Shown in pieces: positions 1-10,679 of a DNA stretch of 64,000 bases (the first letter of the stretch is position 1; each line of letters opens with the position of its first letter). The stretch comes from Phymorhynchus buccinoides. Lineage: Eukaryota > Mollusca > Gastropoda > Neogastropoda > Raphitomidae. Where the stretch lies: positions 43,723,588 to 43,787,587 of the forward strand of contig CM065703.1 in the NCBI GenBank assembly GCA_017654935.2. The letters are read 5' to 3'. A model generated the notes under the pieces. It saw nothing but the letters and a program-made list of their open reading frames with translations, searched no databases and was not told the DNA's origin. Made by a program: the position numbers and the translations under genes.

Positions 1-977
1 CTATATGTGCCTGTGAGTGTGCATGCAGTGTTGTGTTCCCAGTCATCTCTGCCTCCCCTTCCCTCTCTCTCCCTCTGTGTTTGTACTGTTGCCCTATATG
101 TGCCTGTGAGTGTGCATGCAGTGTTGTGTTCCCAGTCATCTCTGCCTCCCCTTCCCCCTCTCTCCCTCTGTGTTTGTACTGTTGCCCTATATGTGCCTGT
201 GAGTGTGCATGCAGTGTTGTGTTCCCAGTCATCTCTGCCTCCCCTTCCCCCTCTCTCCCTCTGTGTTTGTACTGTTGCCCTATATGTGCCTGTGAGTGTG
301 CATGCAGTGTTGTGTTCCCAGTCATCTCTGCCTCCCCTTCCCCCTCTCTCCCTCTGTGTTTGTACTGTTGCCCTATATGTGCCTGTGAGTGTGCATGCAG
401 TGTTGTGTTCCCAGTCATCTCTGCCTCCCCTTCCCTCTCTCTCCCTCTGTGTTTGTACTGTTGCCCTATATGTGCCTGTGAGTGTGCATGCAGTGTTGTG
501 TTCCCAGTCATCTCTGCCTCCCCTTCCCTCTCTCTCCCTCTGTGTTTGTACTGTTGCCCTATATGTGCCTGTGAGTGTGCATGCAGTGTTGTGTTCCCAG
601 TCATCTCTGCCTCCCCTTCCCCCTCTCTCCCTCTGTGTTTGTACTGTTGCCCTATATGTGCCTGTGAGTGTGCATGCAGTGTTGTGTTCCCAGTCATCTC
701 TGCCTCCCCTTCCCCCTCTCTCCCTCTGTGTTTGTACTGTTGCCCTATATGTGCCTGTGAGTGTGCATGCAGTGTTGTGTTCCCAGTCATCTCTGCCTCC
801 CCTTCCCCCTCTCTCCCTCTGTGTTTGTACTGTTGCCCTATATGTGCCTGTGAGTGTGCATGCAGTGTTGTGTTCCCAGTCATCTCTGCCTCCCCTTCCC
901 CCTCTCTCCCTCTGTGTTTGTACTGTTGCCCTATATGTGCCTGTGAGTGTGCATGCAGTGTTGTGTTCCCAGTCATC
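1..977. repeat. 93-bp minisatellite, about 10.5 copies
   Basis: The unit starts ctatatgtgcctgtgagtgt and recurs at 94, 187 and so on, with a T/C variant in the pyrimidine stretch. Because 93 is 31 codons, two + frames stay open for over 320 residues; these are artefacts. Each unit holds GTGAGT and CAG strings like splice borders. The array runs off the left edge, so its true length is unknown. Confidence 0.97.
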
Positions 978-983
978 TTTACC

Positions 984-1459
984 TTTAAAGGGGCACCCTG
1001 ATGGATGAGTTTTTGCAAGAAACACATCAGGGTCACCAGAAAGACAGCCTTTTCAAGGAACGGAACACTCACTTTGCTCTGGTTTCCTAGAAGTCAAAAC
1101 GGTGATTCCTCCTTGGCGGAGTCGCCGGAAAGAGGTCATTTTGAATGAGGTGGCTTTTTCTTCTTTGTAGTGCAGTAAAAACATTGGAGCTGTTTTCTTT
1201 GTTCCTTTGGGTAAAATGTATAAAATAGCTAACAAAAATTTAAAAGGCTTGTATTGTGGAAATTTTGTGCAAATGATTTGCCATTAGAAAAGAGAATGCA
1301 CATGCCTTATTTTTCACTGAAAGAATCTGACTTCCAGCACCTTCGCCAAGGAGGAATCGCCGATTTGACGGTTTGATTTCTAGGAAATGTAAAAGGTGTT
1401 TTCCTGGTGATCTCGACGTGTTTCTTGGACAAACTCATCCATCAGTGTGCCCCTTTAAA
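984..1459. mobile_element. Foldback/MITE-like element with long inverted repeats
   Basis: The left end reads TTTAAAGGGGCACCCTGATG and the right end is its near reverse complement. The inverted homology continues inward: tttcctagaagtcaaaacgg with the ccttggcgga segment near 1083-1130 pairs with its complement at 1340-1385. No transposase is encoded, so it would be a non-autonomous element. It abuts the end of the 93-bp array. The superfamily is not assigned. Confidence 0.75.
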
Positions 1460-1462
1460 CTC

Positions 1463-1879
1463 TTATTTGGTTCTTTCAAAATTTGTTTTCAGTGTCGTAA
1501 TTATGTTCTTTTTCACCTATCCCATCTCTTTTTAAGTGATGTATTATGTTATAATTAGGCCTAAATGAGATGTGCAGGGGCATTATTATAGTAAATGGTC
1601 GTATTTTCATTGCTCATGTTACTTAAAGTGCTATGTGTTGGTTTATTTAATTATGTTCTTAAATGTATGTGTTTTTAGTAGGCTGTGCCACAACATAATT
1701 TCTCTTTATGAGATAAAAAAAAAAAAAGTCTTGAGTCTCTCTCTCTCCCTTTGACATGGGCAGATGGCCTGGCTCAGTAAGCCAATGTTCATTGTTCTCT
1801 ATCTTTCTCTTTTCCCTCCACTACCCCCCTTCTCTCTCTCTCACTCTGTTTTACTTCGTTTAGGTATGGCTATTTCTAA
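1463..1879. other. AT-rich unique stretch, no gene seen
   Basis: AT-rich sequence with a short A tract (about 1715-1727) and a CT-rich run (1735-1850). I see no exon, RNA or element signature. Confidence 0.5.
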
Positions 1880-2092
1880 GGCAGCTTTATACTGACATTC
1901 TCTGCCCCTGTCTCGTGCACCGAGATGTGTGCGCCACCTTTATAAGATTATCGCCCTTGCCTGTCATCAAGTAGTAGCATGTATAGCCACAGAGAATGAT
2001 CCGCCCCTGACTCATCACTAGGTGGCATGGTCATCTCAGTCCTAAAAGTATCACCCTTTTGCATTGCCAAAAAGTAGTGAAAAGCCTCATTC
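1880..2092 (+). mobile_element. MITE-like element family B, copy 1
   Basis: Shares the internal segment 'agattatcgcccttgcctgtc' in two halves, 'agccacaga' and a terminal 'gcctcat' with copies at 57834-58042 and, inverted and truncated, at 10303-10401. Its left end is degraded compared with the 57.8-kb copy. The three dispersed copies in two orientations support a mobile origin. No coding capacity. Confidence 0.7.
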
Positions 2093-2122
2093 ATTGTTGC
2101 TGTCCCTCTGTGTGTTCAGGAC

Positions 2123-2434
2123 TGGCCAGTGAAGTTTGGTGTGACACTGACCATCGGTCAGTGAAGTCTGGTGTGATGCTGACCATTGGGCAGTGAAGTC
2201 TGGTGTGACGCTGACCATTGGTCAGGGTTGGGCAGTGAAGTCTGGTGTGACGCTGACCATTGGTCAGGGTTGGCCAGTGAAGTCTGGTGTGATGCTGACC
2301 ATTGGTCAGGATTGGGCAGTGAAGTCTGGTGTGATGCTGACCGTTGGTCAGGGTTGGCCAGTGAAGTCTGGTGTGACGCTGACCATTGATCAGGGTTGGC
2401 CAGTGAAGTCTGGTGTGACGCTGACCGTTGATCA
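2123..2434. repeat. Minisatellite of 32/42-bp units
   Basis: Units built on cagtgaagtctggtgtgac; the longer ones add 'tcagggttgg'. About eight copies. The 42-bp form (14 codons) creates spurious open frames on both strands. Confidence 0.93.
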
Positions 2435-2476
2435 CGCACAGGGGGGGACCCCAAAGATAAGGACTGATGTTTACCA

Positions 2477-2585
2477 ACACACACACACACATACCACACC
2501 ACACCACACCACACAACACACACACACACACACACATACCACACCACACCACACACAACACACGCACACTCACACGCACGCACGC
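2477..2585. repeat. (CA)n / CACAC compound microsatellite
   Basis: Alternating CA runs with interspersed 'ccacaccacacc' variants directly after the 42-bp minisatellite. Confidence 0.95.
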
Positions 2586-2633
2586 ATCCAATTATGACCC
2601 AGAGTATATACTGTAACAAGAGTTAACTTTCAC

Positions 2634-2701
2634 ATGGACCAGCTGGGTGCAATTGTCCCTCACAGTCGTCCAGTTTGGTGGCTGTTCTCTGTGGTTTCCA
2701 T
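2634..2701 (+). CDS. Candidate exon 1 of an unnamed + strand gene
   Basis: ATG at 2634 opens a frame beginning MDQLGAIVPHSRPVWW and running to a possible donor CCAT|GTGAGA at 2702. The exon would end with two bases of a codon, which matches the one-base phase at the start of the next candidate exon (2919). The product is short and hydrophobic-aromatic; I do not recognise it. The in-frame TGA upstream of the ATG would allow this to be the true start, but an internal exon with an unseen acceptor is also possible. This is an inference from splice signals and phase only. Confidence 0.3.
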
Positions 2702-2918
2702 GTGAGAGTGAGTGTTTAGGACTCATCTGGATTCCACGCTGAAGCCCTTGGGGTCATTTTCCTTGTTAGTTGTTGGGATTTGTCATTCCCTAAGCTGCCG
2801 ATGAAGCATTGGCAGTCTCTTCTTTGGCATGCCCCCTTTGTACTGACACAGTTTATTTGCATGAGTTCGTTATGTGCTGTTTTTACCGTTATTTGTTGAG
2901 ATTCCCTGGTTTGCTTAG

Positions 2919-2998
2919 CGTTGACTTGCACTGCCAATGCTCCATCCTGCTGTCTGGCCATTCCACGATGTCTGTTAGGGAGCGCATCAGAAGACTAG
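2919..2998 (+). CDS. Candidate coding exon 2, + strand gene
   Basis: The acceptor is a pyrimidine-rich tract ending ttgcttag at 2918, and the donor is CTAG|GTAGGT at 2999. The 80-nt exon holds one base, 26 codons and one base. It encodes VDLHCQCSILLSGHST followed by MSVRERIRRL. The arginine-rich end and the clean borders look like real coding sequence. Joined to 2634-2701 it restores an ATC codon, and joined to the segment at 3089 it restores GAG. The family is not recognised. Confidence 0.45.
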
Positions 2999-3088
2999 GT
3001 AGGTGGAGTGGGGGAAAGGGGTCACACATTTGTTGTACTTTATGGTAACATCAACGTATTAAACGTCTTTCTTCACTTTCTGTTCCAG

Positions 3089-3137
3089 AGGCACCACAGA
3101 TTGGCCTGGTTAATGCCTCCTCATCAAGAAACTTCAG
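3089..3137 (+). CDS. Candidate coding exon 3 with an AT-type donor
   Basis: A strong acceptor (cttcactttctgttccag) ends at 3088. The 49-nt segment encodes EAPQIGLVNASSSRNF and then meets ATAAGT where a GTAAGT donor would be expected. Reading straight through gives R then a stop. Using CAG|ATAAGT as the border leaves two bases, which join exactly with the single first base of the next exon (3662) to give Arg. So it is either a rare AT-AG intron, a donor lost by a G-to-A change, an assembly error, or an alternative last exon. Confidence 0.4.
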
Positions 3138-3145
3138 ATAAGTTC

Positions 3146-3149
<4 letters not shown>

Positions 3150-3211
<62 letters not shown>
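3150..3211. repeat. (GT)n microsatellite
   Basis: About 31 uninterrupted GT dinucleotides, lying at the start of the candidate intron after 3137. Confidence 0.98.
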
Positions 3212-3213
<2 letters not shown>

Positions 3214-3661
3214 TCTGTGTGTAAATATGGACACACGTATGTGTCAGTAACAGCCAATGATGTGTATTGTCAGTTTTGTCAGATCGTTTTTTTGCTGTTA
3301 TTTACTAAACACTTTATATTTTAGCTTGTAGCTCTGCATGTTGGTATTAATGACCTTGTGCGTTGTTGAAATTTAATGACCTCTCTGCGTTGTTGCTTTT
3401 AACACTGCGTTGGTGTTACCTTCATACTAATTGTAATGCATGTTTCATTGTAAGTTATCTGCAGTTCGACTATCAGCTGTTGTTACAGTTCAGCTGTTGT
3501 TACTGTTTGCTAACTGTGTGATATTGTCAACTGTGCTGATTTTGTTCTCATTTCACAATTTTGTTTGGTTTTATTTTGTAAAAAATTTTTAAGGGGCATT
3601 CTAGAATAAGGAATTATGTTCTGCTGTTTGTTTGCTTGTGTGGTGGTTGTTGGTTTTTCAG

Positions 3662-3780
3662 GAATAAAGATGTGAAGATGGTTACTTCTCTGGATCCAGC
3701 TACAATACATTATCTGCCCCTTTTCTTTCTTCTACGCAAACTGGAAGCTGTATTTACTACTCTGTTTGTCCTGCAGAAAG
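3662..3780 (+). CDS. Candidate coding exon 4, + strand gene
   Basis: The acceptor is ttggtttttcag (ends 3661) and the donor CAGAAAG|GTGAGT at 3781 is close to consensus. The 119-nt exon has one base, 39 codons and one base. It encodes NKDVKMVTSLDPATIHYLPL followed by a leucine/phenylalanine-rich helix-like stretch with RKLEAVFTTL and FVLQK. The amphipathic leucine-rich character and the quality of both splice sites make this the best-supported exon of the + gene. I do not recognise the family. Confidence 0.5.
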
Positions 3781-4023
3781 GTGAGTTCTTCTGTCTGTCT
3801 GTCTCTGTTAGTATTTGTATTTTTAAGTCATGGTTTTAACTTTGAATCAGTTTTTTTTAAAAGATTGTCCAAGATCTGCTGGTATGGAAAAGTAAGATCC
3901 TACTTTTTGGCCTTTTGTTGTCATTTGCTTTCGTTTCTGTAGAGTTTTCATTTGGAGGTGTGGTTTTTTTTTCTTCAGTTTTAACTGTTGACTCTACTTA
4001 GTGCTTGCTGCATTTTTGCATGC

Positions 4024-4026
<3 letters not shown>

Positions 4027-4064
<38 letters not shown>
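4027..4064. repeat. (AT)n microsatellite
   Basis: About 19 AT dinucleotides followed by a short GT run. Confidence 0.97.
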
Positions 4065-4072
<8 letters not shown>

Positions 4073-4258
4073 TTCACAGTGGTTGAGTTCTGCTGAGGAG
4101 ACCACTGCTGATCCGCTAAAGGGCTGGGCTAGAACTTGTTAGAAGTGGAGACGCCTTGTCCAGGGCCCATCCCCACTCTCTGGGCCCAAAGGAGCTTGAG
4201 GACAGCTGTTTTAAGGGGAGGAAGGTCCTCAAAGGCCAACTGATCCCTTTGCCTGCAG

Positions 4259-4275
4259 GGCTCAGGGTGATCAAG
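4259..4275 (+). CDS. Candidate 17-nt micro-exon, + strand gene
   Basis: The acceptor is ctttgcctgcag (ends 4258) and the donor is ATCAAG|GTACAG at 4276. The two leading bases complete the glycine codon begun at the end of exon 3662-3780, giving GLRVIK in frame and ending in phase 0, which matches the next exon at 4339. Its small size makes chance likely; phase agreement on both sides is the only support. Confidence 0.3.
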
Positions 4276-4290
4276 GTACAGACTGTATGC

Positions 4291-4320
<30 letters not shown>
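4291..4320. repeat. (GT)n microsatellite
   Basis: Short pure GT run inside the candidate 4276-4338 intron. Confidence 0.9.
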
Positions 4321-4323
<3 letters not shown>

Positions 4324-4338
4324 CTGATTGTCATCCAG

Positions 4339-4428
4339 AACCTACGAGACGAAACTTGGTCACCAGACACACCGGTTGGGGAAAAGATCTTCAGCTGTTT
4401 GGAAGATGTTTGGCGGGCGGCAGCCTAA
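4339..4428 (+). CDS. Candidate coding exon 6, ends at the 101-bp array
   Basis: The acceptor is attgtcatccag (ends 4338). The phase-0 frame encodes NLRDETWSPDTPVGEKIF, then SCLEDVWRAAA and TAA at 4426-4428. The last codons are already the first bases of the 101-bp minisatellite, so the array may have truncated the exon. The pattern of a helix, then W-x-P-D-T-x-V-G and a hydrophobic segment, is faintly like the middle of RhoGEF (DH) domains, but I would not name it on that basis. Confidence 0.4.
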   Translation, partial: NLRDETWSPDTPVGEKIFSCLEDVWRAAA

Positions 4429-5219
4429 CGCGCTGGGCATTGGGGTGATCATCGTTCAGCAGTGTGTTCCTTTTCCTGGTCACTTGTGCCTCCAGTTCTT
4501 CCTTTGCAGCATGTATTGTGGCAGCCTAACGCGCTGGGCGTTGGGGTGATCATCGTTCAGCAGTGTGTTCCTTTTCCTGGTCACTTCTGCCTCCAGTTCT
4601 TCCTTTGCAGCATGTATTGTGGCAGCCTAACACACTGGGCGTTGGGGTGATCATCGTTCAGCAGTGTGTTCCTTTTCCTGGTCACTTCTGCCTCCAGTTC
4701 TTCCTTTGCAGCATGTATTGTGGCAGCCTAACACACTGGGCGTTGGGGTGATCATCGTTCAGCAGTGTGTTCCTTTTCCTGGTCACTTCTGCCTCCAGTT
4801 CTTCCTTTGCAGCATGTATTGTGGCAGCCTAACACACTGGGCGTTGGGGTGATCATCGTTCAGCAGTGTGTTCCTTTTCCTGGTCACTTCTGCCTCCAGT
4901 TCTTCCTTTGCAGCATGTATTGTGGCAGCCTAACACACTGGGCGTTGGGGTGATCATCGTTCAGCAGTGTGTTCCTTTTCCTGGTCACTTCTGCCTCCAG
5001 TTCTTCCTTTGCAGCATGTATTGTGGCAGCCTAACGCACTGGGCGTTGGGGTGATCATCGTTCAGCAGTGTGTTCCTTTTCCTGGTCACTTCTGCCTCCA
5101 GTTCTTCCTTTGCAGCATGTATTGTGGCAGCCTAACGCGCTGGGCGTTGGGGTGATCATCGTTCAGCAGTGTGTTCCTTTTCCTGGTCACTTCTGCCTCC
5201 AGTTCTTCCTTTGCAGCAT
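4421..5219. repeat. 101-bp minisatellite, about 8 copies
   Basis: Units start gcagcctaacgcgctgggcg. Near-identical copies differ mainly by gcgc/acac at the 5' end. Every unit contains 'ttcttcctttgcag', a good + strand splice acceptor. The 101-bp period shifts frame at each copy, so the repeated 62-residue open frames are shadows. Confidence 0.97.
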
Positions 5220-5701
5220 GGCCACCCATTGTTGATTTCCATTCTTTGTTTGGATCTGCTCCTGCACATATTTTGCATGCTCTCTCCTATTCTTTTCCAT
5301 TGGCAGTCACTCGTTGATTCAAATTTTAGGCTGAAAGATGTGGATAGGTGGAAGACTGGCTGATTATTTGTAGAGGTGCATTTTGTAGAATATTTTGCTG
5401 TTTGTTTTTTACTGGCTAACCAAAGTGTTGTGTAATGGCTTCACTGTTCATACCTGTTTCCTAGTGATTTTCAATTGATGTATTTTTGTAGTAAATCATG
5501 TTCTTTTTGTGTGTGTGTGTTGTTTAAAAAAAAGAAGATATTCTACGGAGGTGACTGGTGTGAACGTCTATTGCCTTCAAGACACTTCTTCTTCTTCTTC
5601 TCTTTGGGGCCCATGATCACTCAGTTGATCATTCTGGCACCCTCAGGGAAAAAAGACTGAAAAGATAAGTATGCTGTTCTGTTTGTGTTTGGGCAAATGT
5701 G

Positions 5702-5770
<69 letters not shown>

Positions 5771-6038
5771 GAGAGAGATTGGGTTAGTCAACAAATACCT
5801 ATCTGTTTTCATCTCCTGTTCTTGTTGATGGCATGATACTGACTGGCACTGGTACTAACATTGTGCATGGCCTCTTAGCATTTGGTGGGAGCTTGGTTAT
5901 GCTGGTTTATGTCGGAGTCTTTGTTTTTCTTTTGTGGTAAACTAGTTTGTGCAGGTGTTGGCTGTGGCACTTGTTACCTAGACTGTGTTTTCCATCTTTC
6001 TGTGCGTTGTGGTGATGTGTTTCAGGTGTGTTCCAGGT
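5220..6038. other. Intergenic or intronic, no gene seen
   Basis: AT-rich unique sequence with a GT/GA microsatellite at 5709-5778. A weak exon-like patch (acceptor 'aaattttag' at 5329) was too short to support. Confidence 0.4.
5709..5778. repeat. (GT)n(GA)n compound microsatellite
   Basis: A GT run to about 5735 switches directly to GA through 5778. Confidence 0.95.
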
Positions 6039-6112
6039 ATGGTGCTGGGGTGATTCAGGTGTGGTGCTGGGGTGATTCAGGTGTGGTGCTGGGGTGATTC
6101 AGGTGTGGTGCT
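6039..6112. repeat. 22-bp repeat, about 3.4 copies
   Basis: Unit ggtgctggggtgattcaggt plus gt. Confidence 0.9.
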
Positions 6113-6411
6113 GAGGTCAGCCCTGCAGTGAGCACAGGGAGGGCAGGCGTTGAGGGCCCTCCGCTTTCTTCTTCAGCCATGGTGGGAATAAGACCTTAGT
6201 AGTTTTCTTGGTACGTTAAGGGTTTTGTTATGTTTTTTCACTGAGGAGAGAGCGTATGTGTGCGAGTGTGAGTGAAATGTTTTTTTTGTTTTTTTAAATT
6301 TAGTGTTTGCAGATTTATGTTAAAATTAATATTTGTGGACACTTTTTCGTCTGTAATTGTCAGTACCCACCTTGTGTTAACATGTCATTGAAATGGTTTT
6401 CGTCAGTCAGT

Positions 6412-9400
6412 GTGTGTGTGTGTGTGCATGACTGCTTGCTGCCTGTTATCAAGTGTTGTGTGCATGACTGCTTGCTGCCTGTTATCAAGTGTTGTGTGCA
6501 TGACTGCTTGCTGCCTGTTATCAAGTGTTGCAGTGTGCATGACTGCCTGTTATCAAGTGTTGCCGTGTGCATGACTGCCTGTTATCAAGTGTTGCCATGT
6601 GCATGACTGCTTGCTGCCTGTTATCATGTGTTGCCGTGTGCATGACTGCTTGCTGCCTGTTATCAAGTGTTGCCGTGTGCATGACTGCTTGCTGCCTGTT
6701 ATCATGTGTTGCCGTGTGCATGACTGCTTGCTGCCTGTTATCAAGTGTTGCCGTGTGCATGACTGCTTGCTGCCTGTTATCAAGTGTTGCAGTGTGCATG
6801 ACTGCTTGCTGCCTGTTATCAAGTGTTGCGGTGTGCATGACTGCTTGCTGCCTGTTATCAAGTGTTGTGGTGTGCATGACTGCTTGCTGCCTGTTATCAA
6901 GTGTTGCCGTGTGCATGACTGCTTGCTGCCTGTTATCAAGTGTTGCGGTGTGCATGACTGCTTGCTGCCTGTTATCAAGTGTTGCAGTGTGCATGACTGC
7001 TTGCTGCCTGTTATCAAGTGTTGCCGTGTGCATGACTGCTTGCTGCCTGTTATCAAGTGTTGCCGTGTGCATGACTGCTTGCTGCCTGTTATCAAGTGTT
7101 GTGGTGTGCATGACTGCTTGCTGCCTGTTATCAAGTGTTGTGTGCATGACTGCTTGCTGCCTGTTATCAAGTGTTGCAGTGTGCATGACTGCCTGTTATC
7201 AAGTGTTGTGGTGTGCATGACTGCTTGCTGCCTGTTATCAAGTGTTGTGGTGTGCATGACTGCTTGCTGCCTGTTATCATGTGTTGCTGTGTGCATGACT
7301 GCTTGCTGCCTGTTATCAAGTGTTGCGGTGTGCATGACTGCTTGCTGCCTGTTATCAAGTGTTGTGGTGTGCATGACTGCTTGCTGCCTGTTATCAAGTG
7401 TTGCTGTGTGCATGACTGCTTGCTGCCTGTTATCAAGTGTTGTGGTGTGCATGACTGCTTGCTGCCTGTTATCAAGTGTTGCGGTGTGCATGACTGCTTG
7501 CTGCCTGTTATCAAGTGTTGCGGTGTGCATGACTGCTTGCTGCCTGTTATCAAGTGTTGCAGTGTGCATGACTGCTTGCTGCCTGTTATCAAGTGTTGCA
7601 GTGTGCATGACTGCTTGCTGCCTGTTATCAAGTGTTGCGGTGTGCATGACTGCTTGCTGCCTGTTATCAAGTGTTGTGGTGTGCATGACTGCTTGCTGCC
7701 TGTTATCAAGTGTTGCCGTGTGCATGACTGCTTGCTGCCTGTTATCAAGTGTTGTGGTGTGCATGACTGCTTGCTGCCTGTTATCAAGTGTTGCAGTGTG
7801 CATGACTGCTTGCTGCCTGTTATCAAGTGTTGCAGTGTGCATGACTGCTTGCTGCCTGTTATCATGTGTTGCCGTGTGCATGACTGCTTGCAGCCTGTTA
7901 TCAAGTGCTGTGGTGTGCATGACTGCTTGCTGCCTGTTATCAAGTGTTGTGTGCATGACTGCTTGCTGCCTGTTATCAAGTGTTGTGTGTGTGCATGACT
8001 GCCTGTTATCAAGTGTTGCCGTGTGCATGACTGCTTGCTGCCTGTTATCAAGTGTTGCGGTGTGCATGACTGCTTGCTGCCTGTTATCAAGTGTTGTGGT
8101 GTGCATGACTGCTTGCTGCCTGTTATCAAGTGTTGTGTGCATGACTGCTTGCTGCCTGTTATCAAGTGTTGTGGTGTGCATGACTGCTTGCTGCCTGTTA
8201 TCAAGTGTTGCGGTGTGCATGACTGCTTGCTGCCTGTTATCAAGTGTTGCCGTGTGCATGACTGCTTGCTGCCTGTTATCAAGTGTTGCAGTGTGCATGA
8301 CTGCTTGCTGCCTGTTATCAAGTGTTGCAGTGTGCATGACTGCTTGCTGCCTGTTATCAAGTGTTGTGTGTGCATGACTGCTTGCTGCCTGTTATCAAGT
8401 GTTGCTGTGTGCATGACTGCTTGCTGCCTGTTATCAAGTGTTGCGGTGTGCATGACTGCTTGCTGCCTGTTATCAAGTGTTGCGGTGTGCATGACTGCTT
8501 GCTGCCTGTTATCAAGTGTTGTTGTGTGCATGACTGCTTGCTGCCTGTTATCAAGTGTTGCAGTGTGCATGACTGCCTGTTATCAAGTGTTGTGGTGTGC
8601 ATGACTGCTTGCTGCCTGTTATCAAGTGTTGCAGTGTGCATGACTGCCTGTTATCAAGTGCTGTGGTGTGCATGACTGCCTGTTATCAAGTGCTGTGGTG
8701 TGCATGACTGCCTGTTATCAAGTGTTGTGGTGCATGTGCATGACTGCCTGTTATCAAGTGCTGTGGTGTGCATGACTGCCTGTTATCAAGTGCTGTGGAG
8801 TGCATGACTGCCTGTTATCAAGTGCTGTGGTGTGCATGACTGCCTGTTATCAAGTGTTGCGGTGTGCATGACTGCTTGCTGCCTGTTATCAAGTGTTGTG
8901 TGCATGACTGCTTGCTGCCTGTTATCAAGTGTTGTGGTGTGCATGACTGCTTGCTGCCTGTTATCAAGTGTTGCAGTGTGCATGACTGCTTGCTGCCTGT
9001 TATCAAGTGTTGCAGTGTGCATGACTGCTTGCTGCCTGTTATCATGTGTTGCCGTGTGCATGACTGCTTGCTGCCTGTTATTAAGTACTGTGGTGTGCAT
9101 GACTGCTTGCTGCCTGTTATCAAGTGTTGCAGTGTGCATGACTGCTTGCTGCCTGTTATCAAGTGTTGCAGTGTGCATGACTGCCTGCCTGTTATCAAGT
9201 GTTGTGGTGTGCATGACTGCTTGCTGCCTGTTATCAAGTGTTGTGGTGTGCATGACTGCTTGCTGCCTGTTATCAAGTGTTGCTGTGTGCATGACTGCTT
9301 GCTGCCTGTTATCAAGTGTTGTTGTGTGCATGACTGCTTGCTGCCTGGTATCAAGTGTTGTTGTGTGCATGACTGCTTGCTGCCTGTTATCAAGTGTTGC

Positions 9401-9846
9401 AGTGTGCATGACTGCCTGTTATCAAGTGTTGTGGTGTGCATGACTGCTTGCTGCCTGTTATCAAGTGTTGCAGTGTGCATGACTGCCTGTTATCAAGTGC
9501 TGTGGAGTGCATGACTGCCTGTTATCAAGTGCTGTGGTGTGCATGACTGCCTGTTATCAAGTGTTGTGGTGTGCATGACTGCTTGCTGCCTGTTATCAAG
9601 TGTTGCGGTGTGCATGACTGCTTGCTGCCTGTTATCAAGTGTTGTGGTGTGCATGACTGCTTGCTGCCTGTTATCAAGTGTTGTGGTGTGCATGACTGCT
9701 TGCTGCCTGTTATCAAGTGTTGCGGTGTGAATGACTGCTTGCTGCCTGTTATCATGTGTTGTGGTGTGCATGACTGCTTGCTGCCTGTTATCAAGTGTTG
9801 CGGTGTGCATGACTGCTTGCTGCCTGTTATCAAGTGTTGCGGTGTC
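6412..9846. repeat. 39-bp minisatellite with 32-bp variant, about 90 copies
   Basis: The unit begins catgactgcttgctgcctgt and ends in tatcaagtgttgc plus a variable base and gtgtg. A 32-bp form lacks 7 bp (tgcttgc). One frequent difference is atcaag/atcatg, and the base after 'tgttg' varies widely. Since 39 is 13 codons, open frames of up to 594 residues appear on both strands (Cys-rich on +, His/Gln-rich on -). They have no credible start context and are repeat artefacts. Confidence 0.98.
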
Positions 9847-9872
9847 TATTCTCTGTTGATTGCTGTGTGCAG

Positions 9873-10189
9873 GCCTGGAGAAGTGAAGGCAGTGGACGTC
9901 CTAGGTCCAGCAGCAGTGAGGTGCACCGTTTCCTGGGGCACACTGGATGGAGTGTTGCGCTGTCTGTTCTCCTGGAGAAGTGAAGGCAGTGGACGTCCTG
10001 GGTCCAGCAGCAGTGGGCTGCACCGTTTCCTCCACACCACTGGGGCACACTGGATGGAGTGTTGCGCTGTCTGTTCTCCTGGAGAAGTGAAGGCAGTGGA
10101 CGTCCTGGGTCCAGCAGCAGTGGGCTGCACCGTTTCCTCCACACCACTGGGGCACGCTGGATGGAGTGTTTCCCCCATCAAAACTAAAG
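9873..10189 (+). CDS. Candidate exon carrying a 97/108-bp tandem triplication
   Basis: The acceptor tgattgctgtgtgcag ends at 9872 and a donor ACTAAA|GTGAGT lies at 10190. Inside, a segment starting cctggagaagtgaaggcagt occurs three times (9874, 9971, 10079); the first copy lacks 11 bp. The frame that reaches the donor in phase 0 contains PGEVKAVDVLGPAAV and ends SPIKTK. A second frame, with RSEGSGRPRSSSSEVHRF, is also open in the first copy, so the coding frame is unsure. The 39-bp array ends 27 bp before the acceptor, in the upstream intron. Confidence 0.35.
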
Positions 10190-10302
10190 TGAGTTTGTGC
10201 TAAATCTTCCACCTTAATCTGTTAGCCTGCTTCACTGTTTCTCTTCGCCTTTGTCTCATTCTGTCTTTCAGTGCTTTAATTTTCTGTGGCTATATTATGC
10301 TA

Positions 10303-10401
10303 GTTCTGACAGGCAAGGGCAATAATCTTAAGTAGGTGGCGTTCACATCTCAGTGCGCAAGACAGGGGCGGACTATTTTCTGTATAAAGCCTCATTTAAC
10401 C
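10303..10401 (-). mobile_element. MITE-like family B, truncated inverted copy
   Basis: Reverse complement of the left half of the 57834-58042 element: gacaggcaagggcaataatc here matches the complementary segment there, and the end reads 'tataaagcctcatt'. About half of the element is missing. Confidence 0.65.
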
Positions 10402-10679
10402 TTTTGGGGAAAGCCTTTTTTTATATATTTCAAAACGTCATCTATTTCAAAATGCAGACCTGTTTACTCTTCCGGTTTTGCCCGAATTATCCCGGGAATT
10501 TGCAAAAAAATTGGGTAAAATAATAAATTCTGGGTGAACGCTGAAAATCCCGGGTTTCGAAAAAACTTCTATTTGTTTCTGTTCGTATGAAAAGACGCAA
10601 GGGTTGACTGAAACCTTGGAGACGCGAGCTTTCATCATACTTAAGCGGCCAATCGTTGAATACTTGTGTACCTAACACA

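Noticed and set aside
7..1008. 333-codon Cys-rich ORF
   Set aside because: The 93-bp unit is 31 codons long and two overlapping frames are equally open; a repeat artefact.
4339..4428. Naming the + strand exon chain a RhoGEF
   Set aside because: The similarity is a loose pattern (helix, W-x-P-D-T, G) and I have no profile score.
5475..5660. Exon reading KIFYGGDWCERLL
   Set aside because: No proper acceptor and a poly-Phe run from (CTT)n; phase does not fit the other exons.
6553..8570. Open frames of 467-594 codons on both strands
   Set aside because: They consist only of 13-codon repeat units, are open in several frames and on both strands at once, and have no start or splice context.
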